A stretch of DNA of 64,000 nucleotides, taken from NCBI GenBank assembly GCA_010015655.1, contig ML976679.1, positions 598,346 to 662,345 of the forward strand, given 5' to 3'. This DNA is from Bimuria novae-zelandiae CBS 107.79. Lineage: Eukaryota > Ascomycota > Dothideomycetes > Pleosporales > Didymosphaeriaceae. The translations under genes and the position numbers were made by a program. Positions 10,601-22,360 of the stretch are shown piece after piece; the first letter of the stretch is position 1, and each line of letters starts with the position of its first letter. The notes beneath the pieces were generated by a model. That model saw only the letters and a list, made by a program, of their open reading frames with translations. It had not been told where the DNA came from and made no database searches.

Positions 10601-12801
10601 CAGGCTAGGACGAGCCAAGATATTCACACAATTTGACCTACAAGACAGATACTACCTCATACGAATAGCAGCAGGTAACGAGTAGAAGACAGCCTTTTAA
10701 ACCAGATATAGACTATTTAAGTACTAAGTTATGCCTTTTGGACTCACGAACGCACCAGCAACGTTCTAAGCAATAATTAATAACGTACTAAAGAACTACC
10801 TTAATATATTTATAGTTGCCTACCTCGACGACATCCTGATATTCTCTAAACAAGAGAAGGATTATGTATAACACGTACAAACAGTACTACGAGCACTAGA
10901 TAGCGCTAACCTATAATTAAAACTTAAGAAATGTAAATTCTATGTCACAGAATTAGAGTTCCTAGGACATGTCATTAATACCGAAGGTATCTAAGTAAGC
11001 CCTTTAAAAATTAAGGAAGTAAAGAAGTAGAAATTACTTACTAATCTTAAGGAAGTACAAGCCTTCCTTAGATTTACTAGATTTAATAGACAGTTTATCA
11101 CAGACTACTCCAGAATTACGCTACCACTTACGAACCTTACAAAGAAAGACAAACTTTTTAATTAGATAAAAGAATGCGAGCAAGTATTCTAAACGCTATA
11201 GAAAGTATATATTACGCCACTAGTCCTTATACACTTCTAGGATAATAAACCCTTGCGTATCGAAATAGACGTAAGTAACTTAGCAGTTAGAGCATGCGCA
11301 AAATAAGAGAAAAATGGCAAATAGCACCTAATTGCATACTACGCACACAAGTTTACACCCGAAGAATAACGGTACGAAGTACACGACAAAGAACTACTTG
11401 CAATTATAAAAGCTATTAAACACTAGAGGATCTATGCATATAGTTGCTTAGAACTTACGATCTTTACAGACTATAAAAACCTCACACGTTTCACAACCAC
11501 GAAAGAACTGAACCAACGACAAGGAAGATAGTTAGAAACACTAGGATAATACAAATTTAAAATTATGTACACCCTAGGCAAGGAAAACGGACAAGCAGAC
11601 GCTCTTAGCAGAATTAATAATAATAAAGAAAAGGTTAAAACCTACTCTGTAATACTAAAGAAAAATCCTAACAGTTTCCTAGAACCGACGGCAGAACTTA
11701 ATCAACTCCTTATACTTACACGGGAAGTACTAAAGGAACAATAGACAGAGGTTATACGATAATACTACGACGACCCTGCATATAGACACCCTGGAATTAG
11801 AAAAACAATAGAGCTAATCCAAAGGAACTACAGCTTTAAGGGAATTAAGGAAGCAGTAATAACCTATATACGTAAATGCGCAGATTGCCAGCGCAATAAA
11901 CACGCAATATATCCCAAATACAGAGAAATGTAAGCCATCTAGATACCCACAGTACTATGGGAAGACATCGTAATAGACTTTATCATAGGATTGCCAAAGT
12001 TAAAGGATCCCACAAACGGAGTAAGTTACGACGTAATACTGGTAATAGTGTGCAGATTTACTAAATATGTGGAATTACTATCGTGTAAAAAGGTAATAAT
12101 AGTAATGGAACTAGCGTTCCTTATCCTAGATTGACTTATACGACATTATGGCATTCCTAAGACAATTATTAGCGATAGAGACAAACTCTTTACTTCGAAC
12201 TACTAGATAACACTTATGGCACTTATTAGAATAAAACGAAAACTATTAACAGCCTACCACCCACAGACGGACGGACAAACAGAACGTACGAATTAAATAA
12301 TGGAAACGTACCTACGCATCTACTGCAATAACCAGAAGAGTAACTAGATTTCCCTATTACTAATGGCACAATTAGCATATAACAACAAGATATACACTGT
12401 TCTATATAAACCACGGAAGACATCTACATCTCTTTAATTAGATATTTCCTACTGCCATTAGAGCGGAAGAAGCCATTAACACGGCTATAAAAATAAAAGA
12501 AATACATTAACAACTCTAAGAGAACCTTAAGAAAGCTTAATAGCAAAGCATTTCCTACACGAACCGAAAAAGAAAAACGGCACCTTAGCTGAAGAAGGGG
12601 GATAAAGCATATTTGCTTACAAAAAATCTTCGAACCTAGAAGAAAAAGCACAAGAAACTAGATTATATTAAGGTGGGGCTATTTTTTATTTCCGAACAAA
12701 TATCACCAGTTAACTACTAATTGGAATTACTACTAGACGCCAAAATACACCCAGTATTCCACATAGACCGATTAGAACCAGCGGACCCAGAGACACTAGT
12801 C
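7683..12801 (+). mobile_element. Ty3/Gypsy LTR retrotransposon internal region, RIP-decayed and lacking its 3' end
   Basis: Ordered gag-pol traces are readable on the plus strand despite dense stops. A zinc-knuckle relic (GKPGYIARNCRSK) lies near 8660-8720, with Cys and His codons changed to Tyr as RIP would do. An aspartic-protease start (MLDLGAQESYV) lies near 9770. Reverse transcriptase has PFGLTNAPATF and YLDD at 10821-10832. RNase H has HKFTPEE near 11350. Integrase has an HHCC finger (CADCQRNKH) near 11880 and HPQTDGQTERTN near 12260. The end, FHIDRLEPADPETLV, stops exactly at the hAT terminus at 12802; the 3' LTR is absent. Nothing here can be translated into working protein. Confidence 0.88.
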
Positions 12802-15800
12802 CAGAGTTGCTAATAATTAATTAATCTATTAATTAATTAGTATTTTTGCTCAAATTAATCCTATTAATTAAATCAATCTCTCTCTCTCTCCATAATTAAT
12901 CAGTTCAGTTTTTTCCTATTTTTTTGATTGATTAATTGATTCTTTTGAACTATTTTTACGCCATATTTAACGCTAAGAAGGCCTTTTAAAGTAGTAATAT
13001 TAATAAGTATAGTTAATTATACGTATTGTTAGTGTTAGTTATTTGGTGTTTTTAGTAATTTCCTAATTAGGTAATTAGCTAGCTTAATACCCTAATTTTG
13101 GCGCGTTTGCCCTCTCTATTAATACTCTCTCTTATCCTCCTCCTACACTCTCTCGCACCCTCTCTCTTACACGTATATAATAGCCTTAGGTTTGCGAAAT
13201 AAAAGTAAAAGAAGCTTTTTAAGTATAGTAAAAAGGCTAGTAGCGTTACTAGTCGTCGCGTCTGGCTTATAGAGTACACAGGACCCGCTGGCAACTTAGG
13301 GTAGCTAGAGCTTTAAGACTAAGCTCTAGGACCTTAACGCTATAGCTTTTAACATAAAGTCTTTACTCTTAATTAACATGCTCTTAAGGCCTTTAAACGT
13401 ATTAACGCCCTTTCGTGGGCTACTAGAGACACTAACGCTATCCTCTTAAGCTACGTTAAGTAGGGCTGCTACTACTCCCTTAGTTACCTCCTTACCTAGC
13501 TTTAACAGCCCTAGGCTCGAATTTAACGCTTAGTTTACTAATAACTTTAATAGCATTAACTAGGCGAGGTTACTATAGTATATAAAGCCTCTGCGTACGC
13601 AGAGGTTTAAGAAGTTCTTGCTCTATAATTACGGGTATTACGTTGCTCTCTAGGCAAATATGTAGCGTATATTTTTTGTCTGCCGCTATTACTATATACA
13701 CAAAGTACCTAGTAATTAATTTATTAAAGAGACGACAAGCTCTACATCGTCGGCATGGAACTATGTAGAGTAGAGACGGCCAGGCCATAGGCACTTTCGC
13801 CCGGGCAAATAATTAACTTTATTAGAGTTAGGACAGCGTACTCTTGCTAGCCTTATAAGCGCTAGCGTTAGCGTGCCGCAAGAGGTGTTTAACGCTTTAA
13901 GAAACTTTAATTAATAGCGTTTTTAACTTACTCTAGTTAGCTAGCTTATTAAGAATAATTACCTACTACGCGAAGTAGAGATACTATCCTTTTAAGAGCT
14001 TTTACGCGCCGCTAACCTAGAGGCTAAGCTAGCTACTTTTTAGAGCTATATAACTATCGCTGCCTTCCTATTAAGGTTATACGTAAATATATAGTCTTAT
14101 ATATAAACTAAGCTCGCTCGCGCCCTTAGCAAAATCTATATTAGCTTTAATAGCTAGTCTATAAAAGGCGATAAGAGTGCGTTTTATAGGCTTGTCGCTT
14201 ACTACGTTAATAGTCGTAGTAAGCTTTACAACCTGCCTTTTGCCCTCCCTTAACTTAGTAATGCGCATATAGGCGAGAAAGTCGCTATAGTTATTATTAA
14301 GATACTATAGGCCTTTGGTATTGATAGCAGCTTAGTTAGGTACTTTATACTTAATAATGCGATAAATAATAATATAGCCCTTAAAGCGCTAGGCGCCTAT
14401 TATAGCTTTGCCTTACAGGACTAACGCCTTCGCTGCTCACCTCACTCGCTTAACTTAGTAAGGTAAACTGTAATATTTAGAACTAATAAAGACGCCTTTA
14501 ATAACAACACCTTATAGTTTAGACTCGAGGAGAAATACCTACGCAAGTGGCGAGAAAAGGGCCCTATTAGAGTCTTTATAAACGTTATATACTTAATATT
14601 AATGCCTTAGCAACATGACCTTTTTAATAACTTTTAACGTTTAACACGCGAGGTAGGAGAGCCTCTATAGCTCTTTAAACCTATTAAGCTTGTTGTTACT
14701 TGCTAGAATAGCTATTTTAACTTTATAAAGAGAGTAGTCCTCCTCCACCGCGTAATTAATGCTCTTATTAATTACAGAGTAGAGAAGGCGCTATAGGATA
14801 AGTCCTTAGCTTACGCGCGCGGTAGGGCTCCTATTAATAAAATATTTATAAAAAGCCTTACTACTACTAATTAGGCTATAATTAGTTAGTATATTAAAGT
14901 CCTCTAGCCCTTAAAGGAGGCTACAAAGAGACTTAAAGGTTGTGACGACTCTAGCCATTTTAGTGTAATCTATAAGATATACTCTACTTTTAAGTACCTC
15001 ATCTCCTACTTTAAGCAGCTTATTAAGAGCTTTTAAAATATTAATTTTAATAAGCCCGACGCTCTAGAGGACTACTTAAAGATTAACGTAACTATAGCCT
15101 ACTTAAAGCTCTTAAAGTATTACAAGCTCCTTAAAAAGACGCCTGTTTATTACGCCTCTACAGTCCTCTACCCTTACTATAAGTACTACTTTGTTAACGC
15201 ATGGACTAGAGAGTATAAAGTTTAGCTTAATTAAGCTAATTAGTAATTCTAAGAGCTTTAGGCTATATATAAATTAGAGGACGCTTGCCCTATTGTCTCT
15301 CCTGCACGTAAATAAGTAAAGCGCGTTAGTAATATTAATAACTACGCTAAGTTATACGTTAAGTCTTTAAGAGCTAAAACTTCTACTCTACTTATTAATA
15401 GTACTAACGAGTTTAATTACTAGTAGTATAATAAACTTAGCGTCCCTAAGGATTACGCATACTATATAGATCTTATTAGGTATTAAGTATCTCTCTACGA
15501 TTAATATCCCTGCCTTTCTTAGTTCGCTATTAATCTCCTCTCAATCCTAGCGTCCTCTTGTTACTATAAGAGAATGTTTTCTAAGGTTAGCGATATAATA
15601 GAGCTAAAACGTTAAAAAATAAGCTCTTAAATGCTCTCCACAATCACGTGCGTACGGAGTTGGCTAAGAGCTGGATACTCTCCACCCTAGGAGACCCCGG
15701 ACGGCGAGCTCCCAGTAGAGCTCTCAGAGCTCGAGATGCACGATATCTATCAGGTATCGCAGTGGGATGACCCTGTCTAGCTTGTGCTATACACATTTTA

Positions 15801-15956
15801 TCTTAGCGCGATTTTTTAATTAATTAATTAATTAATTATCAATTAAAAAGCCTTAAAATTGACCATTAATTAATTAATTAGTAACTCGAGGTCCTCGACG
15901 ATCAATCAAATCAATCTCAGCCCGAATTTTTGATTGATTGATTGTTGGCAACTCTG
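12802..15956 (+). mobile_element. hAT DNA transposon with C/T-diverged inverted repeats and no target duplication
   Basis: The left end reads CAGAGTTGCTAATAATTAAT and the right end, inward, CAGAGTTGCCAACAATCAAT. Over 25 bp all four differences are C versus T, with the T in the left end, as RIP would give. More diverged similarity continues inward. The flanking octamers (CACTAGTC and TCAATTCA) do not match. The left flank is the Gypsy element, the right flank a zinc-finger gene, so the element sits at a rearranged junction. Confidence 0.8.
13320..15780 (+). pseudogene. hAT transposase, inactivated
   Basis: The clearest part is 14520-15780 in one frame. It contains LLHRVINALINYRVEKAL, HFSVIYKIYSTFKYLISYFK, TPVYYASTVLYPYYKYYF and a C-terminal dimerisation region with CLSxFAINLLSILASS, then YYKRMFSKVSDIIELKR. 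The end, WLRAGYSPP then an acidic tail EMHDIYQVSQWDDPV and TAG at 15778-15780, is well preserved. Upstream, 13320-14500 is AT-rich and harder to read. Many TAA/TAG codons interrupt the frame. Confidence 0.75.
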
Positions 15957-17521
15957 TCAATTCAGCGCCTCGGCATACACGTGTCGTCTCCATTCCTGTC
16001 CACGAGCCACGCTGGGATTTGAGACAGCACAATTGCGCTACGAGCATGAAATGAGTCACACAGGTGGCATCAGATGCTCAGCAAGTGGATGCCAGTTTCC
16101 TCCGTTCAAGAGCACTCAAGCACTCAGAAAGCACACATTGAAGTACCATGTGCCTGACCTCGATTGGAGGCCGATCCGTCGAATGAGAAAGCAAGAGTTT
16201 CACCCTCATGAGACTTTCCGACTGGGTTCTGCAGAGGTTACTGCAACGCGGCAAGCTACCTCCACCGGTCAGAAACAAAGCAATGGCGGGTTTTCAAATC
16301 CGACCACTAATTCTACGCAAGGAGCGGCGCTGGAATCTCAAGCCATGGACCTGAACGCAGGTAATGCCCTTGAGCGGCAGACCGTCGTTTTGGAGCCAGC
16401 CGTCCCTTCAGCCAGGGCAGTCTGGGAAGCTCTCCAGCCCGATGGCTTGGCTTTCTCGGATCTCGTGAATATGTTCCCCCGCTGCCGGGATTATGTTACA
16501 GTGTTTAATGAAACTGTTGTTAGTGTCGCCTTCTTGGATGGAAATCGTTCTTGGTTGATTCCATTGTCTAAGATACCACCTGATGAGCAGCCTGTCGGTG
16601 AACAACCTCCTCGCACCGCGAGCGCGCTCCGGGCAGCCTCCCAACAGGCTTTTGGACCCCCATCTGCCGATGAATCTCGTGGACCTAGGCAAGTTGATAG
16701 CAGGGGCGACATGAATGATTCAAGTACAACAAATCCAGATCAAACAGCAGTAGCAGTAACAGAGGCTGCCGGTGCACCTGTGATGACCCCAATTTCAAGC
16801 CTGCTTTACTTTACCTGCGTACGTCTTTTTTGTTACCTATTCGATTTCAATACTTACAGGACTACAGTGCTCGTGCAATCAATATAGTGCAACCCGTCAT
16901 TCGGTTCGGACATGCATCTGGTGCGATCACCTCGTATGCCAGAAATGCCCTCAAATAAATCAAATCGCGAGCCCGATACGTAAGCCGTGGTCCACACAAG
17001 AGGCTGAACAAATGCGTACGCCACAGACCTCGCTTGCAACGCAAAGAGACCCACAAAATAATCTGCTGTCGGAGCAGCACGATACTATGGCCTCTATTGA
17101 AAATCCTGTAACAGATTCCCAAGCCGTACATGCTGCTGACGATCGAGTGAGGAAGGGCTTCGTCAACAGTTCAGCCGGATACTATCCTAATCTTCAAGAC
17201 TAAGCACCTCGACCACCTCAGCTAGATCCGCATCTTGCTCCGTCGATCCATGCAACGAGTCGAAAGAGCAGCTACAACCCCCAATTCCACGAGGCGCATG
17301 CGACTGGTACTGGTTACGACTCCGCGCCTCAATCAAATAAGACCGTCAATCCCTCCGTAGCGGTCAAATACGACTCAGCTGATGTTACTTCGTCAAAGTC
17401 CAACCGTCCTTCCTCGCGAGAAGAGTATGAAGAAATAATGCGTGCCGTGAGCGAGGAAAACGCCAAGTCCATGTTCAGAGCACTGCGGGCTGATTCAAGA
17501 CAACGAAGCAGATACGTTTGA
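15957..17521 (+). pseudogene. C2H2 zinc-finger gene, 5' end cut off by a hAT element
   Basis: The frame enters directly from the hAT terminus; the first Met in frame (15934) lies inside the transposon. Two fingers follow: CRLHSC with HEMSH, and CSASGC with HTLKYH, a pattern shared by ascomycete C2H2 proteins of unknown role. A probable intron at 16819-16867 (GT...AG, 49 nt) joins to a cysteine-rich block with CIWCDHLVCQKC. The joined frame meets TAA at 17201-17203, but coding-like sequence continues in the same frame to TGA at 17519-17521, so the stop may be a mutated CAA. An alternative acceptor at 16859 gives a shorter tail ending at 16958. The start is lost and expression is doubtful. Confidence 0.65.
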
Positions 17522-17854
17522 AGCTGATTCTTAACTGGCAATGCTTAAACTGGGACTGCTCTGATTTTCATGTTTATGGGAGAGTGCTGGTGGGAGTAGA
17601 TTGCGGGGATACGCGACTTGAGTGACGCATGTAGAGCTTGGGATCACAGTTGCTGTGACATTGCATAGTGCGCGGGGAGCAATGAACAGGTTGATGCGAA
17701 GGACGTAACAGTGCTAGTCCCAAGGTTTGGCTTCTCAAAACCGTCGCAGAGATCGGGCACAGTTGCTAGCAACCTATAACGGCGCAAATCTACACCTAAT
17801 ATTCCCAATTGCAGCCTAGCAGCCTGTTCCAGGCAATTCCTCCATTCCTCGCTC

Positions 17855-18722
17855 TCAAGCATATTTATCGTGCTTACTCTTACTCTTCAACTCCAAGCTC
17901 ACCTCCCCAAAATTCCCCTCTCTCCTCGCCTTCCTTAACTTCTTGATCTCGCCCTCATTCAACTTTCTCCCGATGATATCTTCCAGTTCCTTCTTGCTGA
18001 TCTTCTCCAGCGCCTTTTCTTCCTTGGCGACCTTGTGCCTCGGCTTGAAGCGCGCCTGCATCCGTATCCGCATCGTCGTGTTGAAATTGATAGTCTCTGC
18101 GTCGCCCCTTACATCCGGACCGCTCGCTTTGGAGTCGTCGATGGTGACGAAGGTGTCGCGTCCGGTTTGGAGAGAGAAGGTAGACGGGTTGTCCGGCACA
18201 GGTATCACGCCCCATGTTTCGGCAGGGGAGACGGCGGTTGAGGTTGCGCTGAGGATGCCGTACTTGTCGCTGCCGAGGTACCTGATAGACACCATTAGCA
18301 TTGGCTACTACAGACAGAGGTAAAGAGAATGAAGCTTACCGTCCATGATGCCCCTTTAGACTATACGATTCCGTGCCCGCTATCCGCGTCGCAACCCACA
18401 CCTGGCGCACATCATGCGGCTCGCTCGTTGCCGGGTCACCCTCGACGCAGTTCTCGATCTGGCTGCAGAACACCTTCCCGTTGGCGTCGCAGGCCAGACA
18501 CATCGGGGATTCCGTGGGCAGCACTATGAGTATCGGGCCGGAGATGTCGGTGGGCGCATCCGCATTCACCCAGCTGTCGTCGTCGGCAATTGCATCGGCG
18601 TCGGTGGTGGTCAGGGCTTTGGAGGAAGACTTCGAGGCTGGCGCTTCTGGGTCCGCATCGTCGGCGACGCGCTTCCGCTTCTTGGCTTTCTTGTCGCCTT
18701 TGAAGGTGAGCGGCGTGGGCAT
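17855..18722 (-). CDS. FRG1-like protein (fascin-fold domain)
   Basis: Two exons: 18722-18340 and 18281-17855, joined over a 58-nt intron (18339-18282, GTAAGC...CAG) that restores YSLKGHHGRYLGSDKYGIL. The product is about 269 residues, close to human FRG1 (258). Residues ~1-45 are Lys/Arg-rich (KGDKKAKKRKRV, a likely nuclear signal), followed by a beta-trefoil-type region with WVNADAP, YLGSDKYG and ETWGVIPV as in FRG1, and a basic C-terminus (KSKSKHDKYA). FRG1 proteins are nuclear/nucleolar, bind RNA and F-actin and associate with spliceosomes. It is divergently arranged with the dioxygenase gene, whose ATG is 226 bp away. No defects seen. Confidence 0.88.
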
Positions 18723-18948
18723 CGTGGGAGGCGCGTCGCGTCGCGTCGTGGGAAGTGGGATGAGGTAATGCGGATGTCGCCGGCGGAGATGGGCGGCAGA
18801 ATGCGGGCGGCAGGCGCGCTAGCCCAGGGAAGCAGGTGCGCCCGTGAATGTCACGCCGCTTCCGAGCTTTTATTCGGTAGAGGTATGTATAATAAATACA
18901 AGCATTCAGATCCTGAGGGTTGGTTTGAGAGGAATATCTATATCCACC

Positions 18949-20053
18949 ATGAGTGCTCCTGCAGTGCAACAGACCACCGTCACGGTGGGTCTGGAAGACC
19001 TCAAGAATGGTATGCATTCACTCAAGAACCACGCACGTGCTTTACTGATACAGGACAGACACCGTCGACTTCTCGAAGCTGGAAGAAGCATTTGGCCCGT
19101 CCTCCCTCGGCATAATCGTCATAAAAGACCTCCCTGAGAAATTCCACGCCCTCCGCCACCGCCTGCTCTCCTACTCCTCCGCCCTTGCCAACCTGCCCAA
19201 AGAGGAGCTCGACAAGCTCGAATCGCCCGCTTCGAAATGGCTCGTCGGCTGGTCCCTCGGAAAAGAAACCCTCAAAGACGGCCGATACGACACCCTGAAA
19301 GGTTCCTACTACGTCAACTGCTCCCCGTCTTTCCCTGCCCAACAAGCCACCGTCGCCGCAAAGTACCCGGATTTCTCTGAATACACGGCTCCCAACGTGT
19401 GGCCGTCAAAAGAGTTGCTTCCTCGTTTTGAAGAGACTTTCAGTGAGCTGTGCACGTTGATTATTGATATTGCTGCCCTCGTCGCGCGCGCGTGCGACAA
19501 GTACGCCGAAGCCAATATCCCCGACTACAAGCCCGGCTATCTCGAGCACGTGGTCAAAACGTCCATCTCAACTAAAGCCCGTCTGCTGCACTACTTCCCC
19601 AAGGAAGGCGAGGCGAAAGAAGACGCCGACGAAGACGACTGGTGCGCCACGCACCTCGACCACGGGTGCCTCACCGGTCTGACCTCCGCCATGTTCGTCG
19701 ACGAAGCTGTGCATCCGCCACAGACAGGTGAATCGTTCACGCCGCTGAAGGAGCTAGAGCGGAGTCCGGATCCGAAGGCCGGGCTGTACATTCACAACCG
19801 CGCTGGGGAGGTCGTTAAAGTGGGCATCCCGAGAGACTGCTTGGGCTTCCAGACGGGCGAGGCGCTGGAGATTATTACCAAGGGCAGGTTCAAGGCTGTG
19901 CCCCATTTCGTGCGGGGAACGAGTGCGGGTCTGGGAGGGAAGGTGGCGAGGAATACGCTGGCTGTGTTTACGCAGCCGAATTTGTGGGAGATGGTGGATG
20001 GGAGGAGGGATTTTGCGGCGTTTGCGAAGGAGATTGTTGAGAAGAATCACTAA
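18949..20053 (+). CDS. 2-oxoglutarate/Fe(II)-dependent dioxygenase-like protein
   Basis: Exon 1 is 18949-19009 and exon 2 19059-20053, over a 49-nt intron. The second of two nearby AG acceptors is chosen because it yields DTVDFSKLEEAFGPSSLGII in the long frame. The product is 351 residues. The fold resembles isopenicillin-N-synthase/clavaminate-like enzymes: an N-terminal GIIVIKDLP strand, His219 and Asp221 in THLDHGCLTGLTSAMF, and a distal His303 in VPHFVRG, giving a complete HxD...H iron site. The substrate is unknown and no biosynthetic cluster surrounds it. It shares a short promoter region with the FRG1-like gene. Confidence 0.85.
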
Positions 20054-21215
20054 GCTCGCCAGTGAAAACGCGAAAGCTGTCAAGTAAAATAAGAGCGGTT
20101 GCGCAATGTTGTTGAACATACTCCATTTCATCAAGGCCGAGCCTTATATTGCATGAAGCAATGGTGATGAGAGATCGGAAGGCCGCGTACTTTCTGAAAA
20201 ATGACAGTCGTTGAAATAGCGAATGGGCCAGAGTTATGGGCTACTTTGATAGGATAGACTGATCAACGTGCTTCCAAGAATTGGCTTCATTTGATCGTGT
20301 TTGCACGCTTTGCTGTGCTGGCGGCGACATTTGTGATGGCTGGTGCTTGCGGTACAGAGTGAGCTTGGAGTCCCAATGGGTGGAGGCGAACAGGCGGAGC
20401 CACAGCGTTCAAGCTTCAGAGTGAGTACCATATCTAGAAGTCGTTGCGAGGTGTGGTTAAAGCACCATGGGCACCAGACGTGGCTTACCTTGGGCTACAC
20501 GGCCCAGTTGACACGGAATGCTGCTGAAGATCCTTTCACCGCCATTGTTAGCAATCAAGCCTTGTGATGCGAAAAACATGAGATGAGCTAAACTAAGACC
20601 AACTCATTAACGCTTCATTGAACGATTTCTGCATAGCTAGCAACACCTGTGCATCGCAACGGTCACACTGTTTCGATTCAAACGATGCGGATGTTTTAGC
20701 GGGGGGAAGGAACGATGGCACATGCCCGTGCGAAGGTTGGAAGAACGATTTTGGAACTGCAGTAGAAACTCATGGCTTTCCTTTATTGGAAGCCAAAACG
20801 ACCCGATATGAAATGATGTGTCGGGTCAGCAAGTGGGAACTGCGCGACCCGGGCGCGAACCTGGCGTAAGAGGGTGCAAGGGCGACTGAGTCAGCACTAT
20901 ACATCTTTCGACCCCAAGTCTTCTGAGAATGCCCAGTTTTATGTCCATTATTTTTTACTCATTTTTTATGCGAAGCATGTTGCAGCAACTTTCGTGCTGG
21001 AGAGCGCCTCCACGGGGGCGGACGAGAGCCATTGACGTCAGAAGCTCTACTGACCATGTGAACACTAACGTACTTGAGGAACCCATCGTGAAATGAAGTG
21101 CCTTGCCTCAGAAGCTGGTAATGGGTTACTGCATTCTTGCGCAGGTGGAGCACGAACTCTTGTCTGGCAAACAGTCAAGATCGACGAAGCCCAGACAATA
21201 AAACATAACGCTATG
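20054..21215. other. Gene-free interval
   Basis: About 1.2 kb of normal base composition with only short frames on both strands and no recognisable motif, repeat or RNA gene. It could hold untranslated regions or an eroded gene. Confidence 0.45.
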
Positions 21216-21225
21216 AATATAAAAG
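21216..21225 (+). promoter_or_regulatory. TATA-like box of the secreted-protein gene
   Basis: AATATAAAAG lies about 143 bp before the ATG at 21368, a plausible core promoter position for a fungal gene with a short leader. Identified by sequence alone. Confidence 0.4.
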
Positions 21226-21367
21226 AAGGGAGGAAGTCGTTCCAAATGTGTCTCTACCAAACCCCCATCCCAACACAGCAGCATCTTCTAGCGAGAACCT
21301 CGCGCAACCATCACTGATTCGATCTTGCACTATATTCTGAACCGAGAACATCCAACAGCCCTCCAAA

Positions 21368-22060
21368 ATGCAGTTCAAAGCCGTCTTCATCCAAACAATC
21401 CTTGCAACACTCTTCTCCTCCGCTGCAGCAGATTGCCAGCTCGGTAACGAAATCATCTCCACCGAAAAGTTCAGCGAGCACGAGGACAGCGAGCTGCTCT
21501 GCCTCTCCCAAGGCGAAGGCCAGTGGACCTTCGCCATGGAGCTCAGCGAAATAGTCTTCCCCTCGTTCGACGCCGCTAACCTGTGACGGTTCAGTATAGA
21601 AGCTTGGGCCACCCGCGTACGTGCGGCCCTGTGCACGTGATCCACACTATATAGCTCCATAGAGTAGCTTCTCAATGAAAACAACGATTGCCTCAACACT
21701 CTTCTTTCGACGTCACATAACCCATTCGCTGGCTTCCGCGGCAATGCCGACTTTGCCATCTACGACAACACGTGCGCTCTCAAGGGAGCCTACTACCCTG
21801 GACAAAACGACAACGACTGCGGTACTCCTTACTTCATTATGGAAAACTTCTTGGCGCAGGTCTTGACGATTACGAACGTGAGATTGGATACTGCGAAGGG
21901 CTACTTTAGTTTCGCGTATGGCGATGGGCTGTATTCGATTAATAACAACCACTGTGATTGTGTGGAGAAGCCGGATGGACTGGAGGCTAGGGCGTTTTGT
22001 AAGTGTGCGTCCCCGATCGATGGGCACTTTGTGGAGAAGCGCGGCGTGGTCCTATTGTAG
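21368..22060 (+). pseudogene. Small secreted cysteine-containing protein, interrupted by a solo LTR
   Basis: The first 21 residues (MQFKAVFIQTILATLFSS...) form a signal peptide ending at Ala-Ala-Ala before Asp-Cys. The frame stops at TGA formed inside the LTR at 21582. After the LTR and the second TAACC copy (21718-21722) the same gene resumes; removing the insertion joins FDAAN to PFAGF without a frame change and gives about 183 residues with around eight cysteines, ending at 22060. No family recognised; a small secreted Cys-containing protein may be a cell-surface or host-interaction protein, which is speculation. The 141-bp gain is a multiple of three, yet the LTR brings stops. Confidence 0.75.
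21582..21717. mobile_element. Short solo LTR, copy 1
   Basis: 136 bp with TGTGACG/CGTCACA inverted ends and TG...CA termini, flanked by a perfect 5-bp duplication TAACC (21577-21581 and 21718-21722). It contains ACTATATAGCTCC, a TATA-like motif as expected in an LTR promoter. It is about 90% identical by eye to the copy at 23556. It could instead be a small TIR element with 5-bp duplications, but TG...CA ends favour an LTR. Confidence 0.8.
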
Positions 22061-22360
22061 CGGAGGGTGTAACGCGGCTTGAGTGTTGCTTTTCTGGTGT
22101 TTTTTTTGTGTAGCCGCGAGTCGTTCACCGGTTTCGTATCAGTTATTCAATGATTCCTATTTTTCAAAGAGGGCCCTGGGCCTTCTGTTCTCTCATTACC
22201 TTTCCTTCGGGATTAAAACTCGACCATGACGCCACTGGAGCATGTTTAACAATATCGGGAAATCGCAAATACGGCTTCACGAACACGTGCGTTCTAAAAA
22301 TTACATTAGTTGGAGGCGTAAATTATGCATTACAGCATTATCTAATCATTCACCCGCGAT

